A stretch of DNA of 64,000 nucleotides, from contig NC_072892.1 of assembly GCF_027943255.1 (NCBI RefSeq), positions 29,535,792-29,599,791 on the forward strand. Reading direction: 5' to 3'. The notes beneath the pieces were generated by a model. The model saw only the letters and a program-made list of their open reading frames with translations, did not search any database and had not been told where the DNA came from. Positions 1 through 10,074 of this stretch are shown here, piece after piece; positions within the stretch are counted from its first letter, which is position 1; each line of letters starts with the position of its first letter. A program made the position numbers and the translations under genes. This DNA comes from Anastrepha obliqua. Lineage: Eukaryota > Arthropoda > Insecta > Diptera > Tephritidae.

Positions 1-121
1 CTGTGGCTTTTGGAAGGAAACCGCATGGACCCAGCAATTATTTTTTTAAATCGCACAGCGCTCAGATGTAAGAAAATTTACAAGAAACTTTAAATTAAAA
101 GGAAACTAAGTATGAACTAAA

Positions 122-1110
122 TTAGGTTAGTCAGGTTGCTTGGCAAAGACAAGACACTCGGTGGCCTTAAGGCGCATTGTGGTACCTGCGTTCGATTTCC
201 ATCCGCTAACTAAGTTGCTTAAACCACTTAGACCATTTTAAGACGGTAACTAGTCCTTCCCTTGAGATATTCTGCAAATTTGCCAGGTCTTCGAAGAAAT
301 AATCGCCAAGATATTTGACGCGGCTTCTTTGAAGTGCAGGAGGTGTTGTACCGACTTAATTTCTTCTTCATCTCCACAACTCATACAGAAATCATTGTGA
401 GGTACACCCATTCTAATGGATGAGGTGCCAAGCAGATATTTTGTCCGTTGAAGGTCAAGCTAAGAGCCTTCTTTGCACACTCATCCGCTCTTTCATTTCC
501 CTCCACTCCAGAGTGGCCGGGGATCCAACAAAGTGTGGTGTTGTGTAATAAGCGAGAGCGACCATCTGCAATCTTTAACACATCTTGAGTAGATGCACGC
601 TGAGACCAGTACCTTAGTCTTATTGTTTTTGCTGCTTTTTCTATAGCGTAGATGTCAGCTTGGAAGACGCTACACCAGTCTGGGAGTCTAAACGAGCATT
701 TTAAAGATAATTGTTCCGAGTACACTCTCGATCCAGTGCCACTGTCCATCTTTGAGCCACCACTATAAATATGGTGATCACTATCAATTAATTTGGCTCT
801 GGTCTGACAATCCTTTCTGTCGGGTATTTGTATTTTATAGTCTCTGTTCAGATCTGCCTTGAGAATCAGATAGTCCATTTTCGATGCGTCTTGCGTACAT
901 GTTTTCTTTTAGCGCCACTTGAGGCGTCGATCGGAGCGCACCTGTTATTCCTACACAAGCTAATCGTTGGACTTTTATAAGATTCTTTAGGCAGGATTGT
1001 GTCTACACCGTCTCCGACCACACGAAAGCTCCATAAGTCAAAATGGGTCGATGACGCCCATTATACGCCCAGATAAAGAGGGCATTACAAACTTTTTCAT
1101 CCTTTCCTCG
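122..1110 (-). pseudogene. I/R1-type non-LTR retrotransposon, 3' half (RT thumb, RNase H, zinc tail)
   Basis: Remnant of a self-copying retrotransposon polyprotein read on the minus strand. In order, the translation shows the end of the reverse transcriptase (KVQRLACVGITGALRSTP, near 905-965), an RNase H domain (878-381) and a C-terminal knuckle with CMSCGDEEE and a following histidine (about 390-300). RNase H landmarks are YSGGSKMDSG, where the usual first Asp is Gly; FQADIYAI, where the usual Glu is Asp; and an intact WIPGHSGVEGNERAD. The second Asp block is degraded (ADGRSRLL). RNase H-bearing elements with this tail belong to the I/R1/LOA group, which is family knowledge. The 5' part is missing, as is typical of 5'-truncated insertion. 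The 3' end is near 122, where TAGGTTAG on the plus strand resembles the CCTAACC tails of related elements. Dead copy; domain identity is secure, clade less so. Confidence 0.8.
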
Positions 1111-1423
1111 GTCTTCCTTTTGTGAGAAAGCTTTGAGTCCACAACACTACTGTGACACACATTTTCTGAAAGTTTGATTTTTATCTACGAAGATAAACAG
1201 CTACCTAAGATTTTTCTCTAAGTGTTGAAGAAAAAATTGAAAAAAAAAAAATATATATAACTGAATTAAATAAATAAGCCCATGTATGAAGAGTCCATTA
1301 TGATCTATTAAAGGGATAAGTTCTTTTGTTATAAATATTGTTCATGAAATCTATGAATCCTTTGGTACTTTAAAATGGTTTAGAAACAGAGCTTATAATA
1401 AAAAGTTTATTTAGGAATTAGCA
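1111..1423. other. AT-rich spacer, nothing recognised
   Basis: AT-rich DNA between two retrotransposon fragments, with poly-A/TATA runs near 1235-1260. I see no coding pattern or repeat termini here. Confidence 0.5.
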
Positions 1424-2028
1424 TTAACACTGATAACAATGTCAGCCTCGAAATCCAACGTAGAACCTCTGTTGTCAATAAGAGCTACTTTGGACTAAGT
1501 AGGCAACTGAGCAGTAAAGTCCTCTCTTGACGAACAAAACTAACACTCTACAAGACTCTCATCATGCCCGTCCTAACGTATGGCGCAGAAGCTTGGACGA
1601 TGGCAACATCCGATGAAGCGACGCTTGGAGTGTTTGAGAGAAAGATTCTGCGAAAGATTTTTGGACTTTTGCACGTTGGCAACGGCGAATATCGCAGACG
1701 ATGGAACGATAAGCTGTATGAGCTTTACGACGACATAGACATAACCCAGCGAATAAAGATCCAGCGGCTACGTTGGCTGGGTCATGTCGTCCGAATGGAT
1801 ACAAATGCTCCGGCTTTGAAAGTATTCGATGCGGTACCAGTTGGTGGGAGCGGAGGAAGAGGAAGGCCTCCTCTACGTTGGAAAGATCAGATGGAGAAGG
1901 ACTTGGCTTCAATTGGAGTGTCCAACTGGCGCCGGTTAGCACGAGAAAGAAACGACTGGCGCGCTTTGTTAAACTCAGCCAAAATCGCGTAAGCGGTTAT
2001 CGCGCCAATTAAGAAGGAGAAGAATAAA
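1424..2028 (+). pseudogene. RTE-like non-LTR retrotransposon, 3' end (family R, copy 1)
   Basis: C-terminal end of an endonuclease-reverse transcriptase without RNase H. A broken upstream stretch (1424-1560) holds the region corresponding to KSYFGLSRQLSSKVL. An open frame at 1564-1992 then gives MPVLTYGAEAWTMATSDEA, FERKILRKIFG, LRWLGHVVRMD and GRGRPPLRWKDQ. This is the typical carboxyl end of insect RTE-type elements. After the stop, a conserved GCGGTTATCGCGCCAATTAAG is followed by a short (GAA)n-like tail ending near 2028. The same 3' end recurs at 15.1, 19.4, 46.2, 54.6 and 61.6 kb, so this is a multi-copy local family. The copy is 5'-truncated and lacks the endonuclease and most of the RT. 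The RTE assignment is by motif memory; other RNase H-less clades remain possible. Confidence 0.75.
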
Positions 2029-2099
2029 AAGTGTAAATTCAAATCTATAAATTTTTAAAAATATTTGAAAAAGAATCTCTGTTTCTGGCTAACTTCAAA

Positions 2100-2790
2100 A
2101 TATGATCAATATTTTAAACTTCAATCCATTGAGTAATAATCTGCCACCAAAATAACTTCTTTCTTCCGGTGCTTCGTAGTATAAGTTGAAATCGATTCGT
2201 GTATAATTTCGGCATATATGGCCCAGGTGTGATGTTTTTCGGCATTCAATGCATCTTAGAAGCTCTCTTTCGCTATTAATTCAGCGAAGTACTCCAGATT
2301 TGGAGAGACAGTTGGTCACAGATTTTTCAGTAGTTTTCTCAGTATCCACGAATGCTACTAAGCGATCCATACATAAGAAAAACATGACATCTCTCAAAGC
2401 GCATTTTTTAGATTTAAATTAAAATCATGGTTTCTTAGAACACTGCGGTATTTCCAGAAAGCAGCTGCCGCCATTTCTATGCGGCATTTAATTTCCATGG
2501 AATCATTTATCATTAATAAAGCTTCCAAGATATATAAATTTATTAACCCGAACGATGGCCATCTTTTGCATCGGAGCTTTTTGGACTACTTCAGGCCCGA
2601 TATTAGATGCTCTGGTTAATCTACCACCACTTGATGTTTTTATCCAAGGATAGGCATTGAAGGCTATCTGAAGGCTGAAACACAATGGAAATTTGTACGG
2701 CCCTTGTCCGACATTGGACACCAGAAAAGGCATTGACTTCGATCCAACCATCCTCTTCATGGTCCTTGACTCCATGCCATTAGGACTCGT
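2100..2790 (-). pseudogene. Degraded non-LTR reverse transcriptase C-terminus (second RTE-like family)
   Basis: Minus-strand reading gives NKFIYLGSFINDK (2550-2505), then in a shifted frame a helix-rich KCRIEMAAAAFWKY-like block, and further on HLGHICRN followed by tyrosine-rich remnants (about 2250-2170). This order (F-YLGS-I, then arginine-rich helix, then LGH-RN) is the usual end of RNase H-less insect endonuclease-reverse transcriptases. Several stops and frameshifts interrupt it. It differs in wording from family R at 1424-2028. The upstream ORF (2775-2560) is open but I cannot align it to named RT motifs. Confidence 0.5.
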
Positions 2791-2792
2791 TC

Positions 2793-3560
2793 TTGCAAAG
2801 AGTTAGAGTGTGGTACTGCCAGAGGCTCAATTGTGGTCAAACTATAAAAATGAGCACGGCAAGCACTGTTTTCGCAGTTTCCCGGATGAGTCCAAGACCG
2901 AGCACGCTTCCGGCTCTGGTGTCTACGTGTATCCAGCGGGACAAAACTCCACTTTACTCCGTGAATGTACGCATCTGTGTTTCAAGAAGCAATGAACTTT
3001 GCTGTGGAAAACAGATGGAGAAGCAGATCTGTATGTGTCTGCAGTGTGTCATGGCCTTAGACAACCCTCCAAGCACTTCAAGGGTAGTTGAGTTCTGTAA
3101 ATCCAGGCTGAACTATGTCGGTAAACATAATATCCTGATGCTAACACGAGTCTTGGGACACGTAGTTACCGCGGCTAACGAGACCTCTGATATCTAAGAG
3201 AAGCTCCAGATGGACAAAAGTGATGTTACTTGTCATGCCCGACCGACAGTCGCAGATCTTCGTGTCATTAAGCAGGCCACTTTCTATGGGCAAAGCACAT
3301 GGAAAAGGTGGGCATCTCACACAGTGCGCTCTGCCCAGCATGTGGAGAGGAGGATGAGACGGCGGACCACTTTCTGTGCGTCTGTCGGGCCACTGCTCGA
3401 ATCAGGTTAGAGGTCTCTGGCACTCATGCGATCTCCTTGGCTCCTTGCCACCATACGATCTACTCAGATTTCTTCGGCGGTCGGGTAGATTTGAAGAAAA
3501 TTAATAAGGGAACCCGAGGGCAGTACAATGGACTTAATTGTGCCTGAGTGTTGTACTTGC
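2793..3560 (+). pseudogene. I/R1-type retrotransposon RNase H and zinc-tail fragment
   Basis: Plus-strand fragments in three frames resemble an RNase H domain followed by the C-terminal knuckle of I/R1-group retrotransposons. The pieces are SGSGVYVYPAGQNS (about 2910-2950), then SRVVEFCKSRLNYVGKHN and LTRVLGHVV (3075-3170, equivalent to the WVPGHSG block), then CPACGEEDETADHFLCVC (about 3326-3380). The Cys-Cys-His-Cys spacing of the last block is the clearest evidence. Frame changes and the loss of the first Asp motif show it is dead. It lies immediately downstream of the opposite-strand RT fragment, so the two are separate insertions. Confidence 0.65.
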
Positions 3561-3755
3561 TAGTTTGTCCCGCCAAAAAACCCCGTTTAATCGGCATGTT
3601 GTTAATTGTCAGTGTGAGATTATTGTAGACAATCCTGAGATCGATATAAATATTGTTTTGCTGACATTGGCCGTTACATTTCACAATTTTATAGTCGAAT
3701 ATAATGCCTGGCGAATTAATTGTTATTAAAAGAGCTTACAAATATTCCCTTTATA

Positions 3756-3986
3756 TAAGGTGGCCCAAAATTAATCACCCTAACGAAAGATTAAAATTTT
3801 TTGAAATGGCGTCGTACTTCATATTTGAGACTTGTGAATCAGGCAGCTCCAGTATAAAAACAGACAAGCAATGCAGCGCGTAAAGGTTAAAAAATTAAAG
3901 CAGTTTTCCATCAATTAAAACCATTTTTGTTTTATTTAGTAAAACCTTCGAAACCAGAATTGGATGATTAATTTTGCGCCACCTGC
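3756..3986. mobile_element. MITE family M, copy 1
   Basis: Short non-coding element with inverted ends: left AAGGTGGCCCAAAATTAATC, right GATTAATTTTGCGCCACCT, flanked by TA on both sides. Seven related copies occur in the window. The TA duplication and CAAGG-type ends suggest mobilisation by a Tc1/mariner-group transposase (inference). Internal words shared with other copies include AAATGGCGTCGTAC and TTTTATTTAGTAAA. Confidence 0.75.
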
Positions 3987-4998
3987 TAAGTTCTTTATAC
4001 GAAAGAGTGCTTAAACTTTTACATGCTGAAGTTACTTTTTAAATTGAAAACGGTAGAAGTGCAGTGGGTTCAGAATTTTTTTATTACGAAAGAATATATC
4101 TTTGAACTTTTGTATGAACTATAATCTTACCATTTTAGATATCTAACCTGCCCCCACATTTATACAGCCCATTTTACCCACTCATTCTGTCTTTCCAAAA
4201 ACTGTTTATATTTTTTGTTTGGCTTATTTTGTCCTCTGTTGCATGGAGCAAAAAGTTTGAGTTTTTACTAGAAAAAAAAAATGCAATATACTGGCTTGCA
4301 TTCATGTACAGTTATGTATATATGTACTGCGTACATATGTATTGCGAATATGTGCGAGAGCATGTACTTGTATGCGTATATGCCTCACAAACACATTCAA
4401 CATGGTCCTCTAACAGTTCTTTGCGTTGCACTTTTGAATAGATTGCATTTTTTCTGCAATACGTTGCAATAACGGCTAACAAAAGCAACAGCAAAAAGCA
4501 ATAGTAAAAACTCATTTCGAATTGCAACGCTATGCAAATTTTCATCATGGAAGCCAGCTATGGCCAGCCCTGATGTATAGATCCCAGTGCCTATCAGTGC
4601 AAAAGTGCATTTTACGACGTGTGCCATTGCATGTGCGTGTTTGCATTAGTGATAGTTGCAGCTGCTGTTGCTGTTGTTTTAGGAGATTGGAAGCCTAAAA
4701 ATTCATTTTTTCCAACATTTATCCTAGCCTGACAACAGGCAAGCGCAAAAAGCATAGAAAGCAAACAGAGAGAAAAAATGTGAGCAGAGTTGGGCTCCAC
4801 CATTTGAAATTGCTTTTTATGCGACTGAAAGGGAGCGTACGAAATGCCCTGAACGTACGAAATGAAATGAACGAAAGGGTAGCAAAATGGAGGAATACGC
4901 TGATTGGATTGGGGCTATGCCAGGCCGTAAATGTGGCAGACTCTGGACCGGTCATATGGTGCGACTAACTTATTTAACAGAACTATTAAGCGCTTAAA
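3987..4998. other. AT-rich DNA with TATG/CATA simple repeats, no gene recognised
   Basis: Contains TATGTATATATGTACTGCG-type runs (4312-4380), CAG/CTG-like runs near 4655-4680 and A/T homopolymers. Short ORFs on both strands lack family motifs and lie in low-complexity sequence. I see no promoter, splice or protein signature strong enough to call. Confidence 0.5.
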
Positions 4999-6090
4999 GT
5001 TAGATTAGATTAGATTTGTGGGGGGTGGGACAAGTCCAAGCACTTAGTTGGGAGACCATTTTACTACACCCGGATAGATTTCAGTAGAAAGAATAGAGAT
5101 AGGAAAGATAAGAAGTGCGTGGTAAGACGGATAAATTAGTTGAGGTCACTCTTCCACAAATCTCTTGGATTCATTGATGAATCTTAAGGGATCCGGAAGA
5201 GGAAGGGTATGAACTTTATCCATACTCAGTTTATCGCAACCGAATATCCTAAGTCTGGAAAATGCAGGACAGCTGAAAATGCTCTGCAGTGCCGTCATTC
5301 CCAAGACAGGATAGGCATATTGGGCTGTCTACGACCCCCATGCTAGCCATATGCTGACCACAGGCGTTATGCCCTGTGATTACACCCACCAGTACTCTCA
5401 GGTCCGCTCTGCTGAGTTTTGGGAGAAAACTCGCTATTTTCCTGTTTGGTTCTTTCACAAAGCACTTAGCTAACACTGCACGAGTTCGACACAGACCAAC
5501 GTCCTCTATGGGTAGACCTTATGAAGTCGTCAATCCATAGTTGAATCGATGCGGAATTGACACCTAGAAAACGTTCAGCGCCTAGTGGATACTTGCAGAG
5601 CCTTCATTTGCCAATTTATCAGCTAACTCGTCTATCCATAGTTGAATCGATGCGGAATTGACACCTAGAAAGCATTCAGGGCCTAGTGACATACTTGCAA
5701 AGCCTTCATTAGCCAATTTATCAGCTAACTCGTTGCCTGTAATACCACAATGTCCAGGCACCGAAATGAGACCAGCTTTGTTGTGGTTTGCAACACTGTT
5801 CAGTTTTGCCTTACATTCACCGACTAACTTCGAAGAGCAGCGTCGGTTAGCAAGGGCTTTGAGTGCAGCTTGACTGTCACTACAAATTCCTATACTGCTG
5901 CCCCGCCACTTTTTCTCAATTAGCCAGTACACCACATTCAAGATGGCATAGACTTCCGTATGGAATAACGTGTCCATCTAGAAATCTTCTGCCATCTGGC
6001 ATAGAAAATCGGAGTTAGTAACCACTACCTGGTGGAAAGGGAGATCTTCTCGCTATTCCAGAAGTCTGCTTCCATTGACAGATGGACGAA
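4999..6090 (-). pseudogene. I/R1-type retrotransposon 3' end with RNase H and zinc tail (family S, copy 1)
   Basis: Minus-strand remnant. Beginning near 6010 a broken FLCQMAED-like segment leads into RNase H (5977-5582) with HTEVYAILNVVYW (the Glu block), ICSDSQAALKAL (second Asp intact) and VPGHCGITGNELADKLANEG (third Asp region intact). The domain is followed by a duplicated segment (separate entry). The C-terminal domain follows at 5476-5249 with LRVLVGVITGHNACG and CLSCLGNDGTAEHF. The 3' end reads into DLSHPPQI and a TAATCTAATCT-like tail at about 4999-5017. The same C-terminus and tail appear at 15.69-16.08 kb. Domain order and motifs are clear; stops and a duplication make it non-functional. 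Confidence 0.8.
5528..5732. repeat. 103-bp tandem duplication inside RNase H region
   Basis: Copy one (about 5528-5630) and copy two (5631-5732) both contain CCATAGTTGAATCGATGCGG, TTGACACCTAGAAA and CCAATTTATCAGCTAACTCG, with a few substitutions. In translation the ELADKLANEG segment occurs twice. The duplication arose inside the retrotransposon copy and adds out-of-place residues after the RNase H domain. Confidence 0.85.
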
Positions 6091-6461
6091 CACGGATACC
6101 TGCAAAATAACTAAACAAACGTTGCCCGATTTCCCCAATCGAGAACTGACGAGTTGTTAAGAAAGCCATATTCAGAATGACGTCAACCATAACCGGCCAC
6201 TGGCCTTTGGGAGACCACGCCAAGAAGATGGGCTGGCCGTACAGCAATAGATGTAGAGGCTGTAGTCAAGAAGAATCTGAGGAATAGTATTTCACTATCT
6301 CTCTGAGTGCTCTAGGCTGGGTGCTCTACGACATAGAATGCTGGGGCAATATTCGATGGTTAACTTGAAAGAAATTGCAGAAAAAAAAAATTGATGACGT
6401 AGGCAAATTCATAGTCAAATCAAGATGGTTCGTCTAATAAAAAGTAGTTATTCTGCAAGTT

Positions 6462-7000
6462 GTGTATCAAAATGGCATATTTTGTGCTGATTGGGTTTGG
6501 GCTGCATCACTCAGTAACAATATTACGAATTTTGGAATTTTTGTAGTTTTTAATTTTTTTCATTTACCTGAAGATCTAAATTACATAGTACCCAAAGCCT
6601 TTTCATTACTAGCATTTATAAAGCGAAATATTTCACAACTCAAAAAACAGAAACGAAAAAACTTTTTTACAATCTATTTCCATGATCTAAATCGGAATGG
6701 ACTCTGTATTGTGGAAACCAAAAGAAGTTTCTAAAATTTGCTTTGTCTTAAATAAATTTTCTTTTTCCAATTCCATGAAAATGGGTTGGTTTCAATTTTC
6801 TTGTTAGTAGAAGGACTACATCGGGATGGGTATTCTTAGATGATATGCTGAGTGGTAATATTGAGTGTAACAGTAGTAAACACGGAGATCCAGATTTCGA
6901 CCAACAAATCATCTTCTCGCACAATATATGCAGCTTAGCGGCCATGTCAGTAAGCAAAATTTTCTTTAATGGAGCGAACACACAGATGACACCACAAAGA
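6462..7000 (+). pseudogene. Non-LTR reverse transcriptase C-terminal fragment
   Basis: The frame at 6540-6734 gives DLNYIVPKAFSLLAFIKRN, which resembles the block D-IV-KA-LGFIKR near the end of RNase H-less reverse transcriptases (Jockey/CR1-like). After a frameshift, 6800-6990 reads RRTTSGWVFLDDMLSGNIEC and later IFSHNICSL. This is equivalent to the RR-FL-DLLSG-I block that follows in those proteins. Two blocks in the right order and spacing support the call. Upstream catalytic RT motifs are absent, so it is a 5'-truncated relic. Confidence 0.5.
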
Positions 7001-7057
7001 TTAGGCCCTTAGTGCATTTTATGCCAAGGCGGCATCATCGTACCTCATTTCTTTCAC

Positions 7058-7265
7058 CGCTACCACTAATGGTCCCGGTTATAGAATGACGTTTACTGAC
7101 TTTCTGTTGCCAGAGCTCGACCATATCGATTTATTCGAGCTGTGGCATCCAAGAAGACAGCACTACCAGCGATATAAGTGACGTCGCGCTCGAAATTGTG
7201 AAGGAGTAATCTCACGGTGAGCATTCATCAATTCGCCACCGCGACTAAGCCGCTTGACACGCCTC
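7058..7265 (+). pseudogene. DD41D mariner-like transposase fragment (family D, scrap)
   Basis: Translation gives NGPGYRMTFTDFLLPELDHI and, in a shifted frame, ISDVALEIVKE and FATATKPLD. The first matches the VNGERYR-ML-FFLPELD block that sits just before the second catalytic Asp in DD41D-type transposases. The other two copies of this type are at 49.0 and 57.3 kb on the minus strand. The QDGATCH catalytic block itself is not readable here. No TIRs are visible. The SINE that follows starts about 40 bp downstream. Confidence 0.5.
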
Positions 7266-7301
7266 GATTATTTTCTCTGCTGCCAAACCAAGTACCTGGC
7301 G

Positions 7302-7570
7302 ACCGCCGTAGTCGAATGGGTTGGTGCGTGACTACCATTCGGAATTCACAGAGAGAACGTAAGTTCGAATCTCGGTGAAACACCAAAATAAGAAAAACAC
7401 TGCCGCAGGCAATGACAAACCTCCGAGTGTATTTCTGCCATGATAAAGCTCCCCATAAAAAACATCTGCAGTCTCCGTCTGTAGGTCCCTCCATTTGTGG
7501 AACCACATCAAGACGTACGTCACAAATAGGAGGAGGAGCTCGGCCAAAAATGGTGTACGCGCCAATTATA
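7302..7570 (+). mobile_element. tRNA-derived SINE, family T, copy 1
   Basis: Starts with a tRNA-like head: A-box-like TAGTCGAATGGGTTGGTG (7309-7326) and B-box-like GTTCGAATCTC (about 7363). The body has conserved words GGCAATGACAAACCTCCGAG, TGTATTTCTGCCATG, CCCTCCATTTGTGGAAC and AGGAGGAGCTCGGCC, ending near CGCGCCAATTATA. The same consensus occurs at 28.4, 38.4 and 49.8 kb. The A and B boxes are the internal Pol III promoter expected of SINEs. It encodes no protein; overlapping ORFs are incidental. Confidence 0.85.
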
Positions 7571-8424
7571 TAGGTATATAAATCAAGTACCTAAGTTTGG
7601 ACGCGCTCGAGCCAATATGCGAGACGCTATTGTTGGAACAAGGCCGTAATGCCAGCAAAGCTGAAGCGATAAATTGAATGAGGTGATTTTCTGTAAAAAA
7701 TGACAGAAATGTGGCTTGAAAATTAAAGTCAGCATCAATTTGATACTCGCACCGTTGTTTTTTCATTTAAATTTTCTTTCTTAAAATTCTTAGCTGGTCT
7801 CCTTATAAAATAAATAATAAATAAATAATAGCAATTTTCTTAGTCTACCGCCCATCTTTCCTCTTTTTTTATTCAATTATGCTATAAGAAGGATCCTACG
7901 CAACTTGATGAGTTTTATGTTTTTATGTTAGAGAACATCTGGGTGTAGAGAATATTCGTAGTTTGCTGTTGCCATCTCTTTGCTGCCATCAAATAAAGCC
8001 TCTGCTAGAAGTGCATTGTCAGTTGCAGTTTGGTTGATATTTTACAATCACCACTCACATAGTTTTATGTATATATGCCCTCCTACACTCCCTCTAGGGT
8101 GGCATCAAAGTCCATTTCGGATTGCACTGCATCGCTCGGGAACGACTGCTGCTGGCTACTACTACAAGTGTAACTAGGCAAGTACTCGTATACAGCACCA
8201 GATGAAGGAGGTGCGGGTAAATTTTCATTTCTAAACCCAATGAACGAATACACATCCAGGTACCGCAAAGTACTGAAATCGATGACGAAATTTTAACTCC
8301 GAAATAAATAATTAGTTCTTTCATATTTTTATTAGTAATTGTAATACTAGCCGTTCTCGCAATAATTAATCGTCTGAGTCTAAAATCATCCTGCGAGAAA
8401 AATCACTCTACATATGTGCCGTTA
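7571..8424. other. AT-rich spacer, no gene recognised
   Basis: No family motif in either strand. Includes ATAAATAAATAATA runs near 7810 and a moderately GC stretch at 8130-8210 without coding evidence. Confidence 0.45.
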
Positions 8425-8644
8425 TAAGGTGGCGCAAAATATGTCATTCAGTTTGGGATTTTGACTAACTTTTTAAATAAGCAAAAAAATGATTTCGGGT
8501 GATGGAAATATTTATTTTAATCTTTACATGCTCCATTGGTTGTCTGTCAGCTGTCCGGTTGACAAGTGTCCGATATGATTGACGTACGACGTCATTTGCA
8601 AAATATTAAGCCTTACGATAGGCTAACTAATTTTGCGCCACTTG
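8425..8644. mobile_element. MITE family M, copy 2
   Basis: Bounded by TA, with left end TAAGGTGGCGCAAAAT and right end AACTAATTTTGCGCCACTTG. Internal GATTGACGTACGACGTCATT and TGCAAAATATTAAG match the copy at 22.1 kb in the same orientation. 220 bp, no coding content. Confidence 0.75.
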
Positions 8645-8649
8645 TACTC

Positions 8650-9305
8650 CTAACAACTACTAAATGTAATATGCTTTTCTAAACAATTATTTATACATTT
8701 TTGTTAGGAAAGCACGAGTAGCTATGAAATTTGGCTGGTAGAACTCAGCAGCCCATTCACTCAAATCTTTTTCCAAGTCGTCTTGGTGATTATTTCTTGT
8801 GGCCACAGAAAAGAGTAATATACCTATTCCAACAAGCGATTCAAGTTTTATCAAGCCTAAGCTATGCTCAATATTTCATTGCAATAGTTTAAGAAATTTG
8901 GAGACTAGCAAACTTTCCTCGCAGCTAAGTGGGTCGGTCCGTGGTTTGATGCTTACTATACTTATGGGAAGTAAATTTCAAACGAAAGAAAAGTTTTTTT
9001 TAATAGCTGTACTGCTTTAGCGGACAAAGACAAATCTCCATTTCGGCTATGTAAAATTTCCTTACAAACAGTAAAGTCTGTCGTTCGGAAAAAATTTTGA
9101 TGTCAGTATCCAAGAATGTTACAAGAACTTCATAGAGTTTTTGAGCATAAAAATTCTGGAAATATTCAGCCAAACTTCGACCATTTCTGATCGAAGGAAA
9201 ACTGAAACCGAACAAAAGTTTTGTAGCCGAAAGTGGCCCAAGTTTAATGGTAATGGTTGTACGGGTTAGGCTAAGGCCTTTATGCAATGCGACCAGATTG
9301 ATCTA
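8650..9305. other. Unclassified sequence, possible transposase scrap
   Basis: Around 8775-8820 a plus-strand reading LGDYFLWPQKR vaguely resembles the SDYFLWPNLKK block of mariner-type transposases, but nothing before or after it confirms this. A minus-strand ORF at 9287-9000 (95 residues) has no motif I recognise. Confidence 0.25.
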
Positions 9306-9309
9306 TTGT

Positions 9310-10074
9310 GCGCCCCTAATTACTTAATTATAAATATTTAGTATACCACAGAATCGAACAAGCTCCTTAGGAGGGAGCAATTGTAGGGCTTCCTTCTCTA
9401 GTAGGTACGAGCCCAGGATTCTGTGCCTTCTGAGGCCTAATGCCTCACAGTTGGTGATTAAGTGTTCCTCTTCATCTCAGCTGAACCTTATACTAGATAA
9501 CCCTTTTGTGTTAAAGTGCTTACTCCGCAGAGTAATCTGAGGCCCTTTTTAGAGCAGATTTTGCTCTGTTGGCATTGAAGTTCAAAAACTTTTTGGAGTG
9601 ATTAAGGCCGGTTGTGCCGTTGCAGTGTTCCCTGATTTTAGTTTGGATCCATTTTTTGATCCAATAAAGGGCCCTTTTGCCCCTTTTTTGGCATAAAAGT
9701 CTGCCTTCTCATTTCCTTCGTGTCCCTCATGTCCTGGTACCCAAATCAATGAGTCCCGATTAAGAATGGCCAGTATGACCAGAAAGTATTTTAAGTTTTA
9801 CTTTCTCGAACCCTCTTTTGGATATGAGTTCCACTGTTTCCATTATGGCGAAGAGCTCCGCGCCCAAGCTTAAGTACGCGCGATCTCTGATTTTATCCAA
9901 TAGCGATAAAGTTTTTGGGAGTGGTTGTGATCTCCAACGATTATAAATTTGTTTGGCAGGTGGTAGGTAGGCAGGTAGGCTGAAGGCAAATGCCGCTCCA
10001 CCACAAATAGCACTAGAGTGCGGTTTTGATACCCTAATATAGACCACTATCTGAGAAAAAGTACAAAACGTAAA
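9310..10074 (-). pseudogene. I/R1-type retrotransposon RNase H fragment
   Basis: Minus-strand translation gives KIRDRAYLSLGAELFAIMET (about 9895-9835), containing the Glu block of RNase H. It is followed by ISKRGFEKVKLKILSG, and then a degraded stretch where LGTRT-GTRRK replaces the usual WVPGHEGHEGNEKAD. Further down (about 9500-9330) only scattered codons match a C-terminus. Stops are frequent from 9760 onward. The Glu block is clear; the rest is weak. The neighbouring zinc-tail piece at 10.08-10.33 kb is in the same orientation but lies on the wrong side to be this element's own tail. Confidence 0.6.

Noticed and set aside
1562..1942. 126-residue minus-strand ORF
   Set aside because: Antisense to the family R reverse transcriptase tail. 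The same antisense frame recurs at 46.3, 54.6 and 61.6 kb simply because the family is repeated.
7302..7380. Possible tRNA gene with A and B boxes
   Set aside because: The tRNA-like head is followed by a conserved 200-bp body and repeated in several copies, so it is a SINE; the acceptor stem does not close.
8775..8820. Possible mariner third-Asp block (LGDYFLWPQKR)
   Set aside because: Only one short block; no neighbouring transposase motif in any frame, so it is kept only as a comment.
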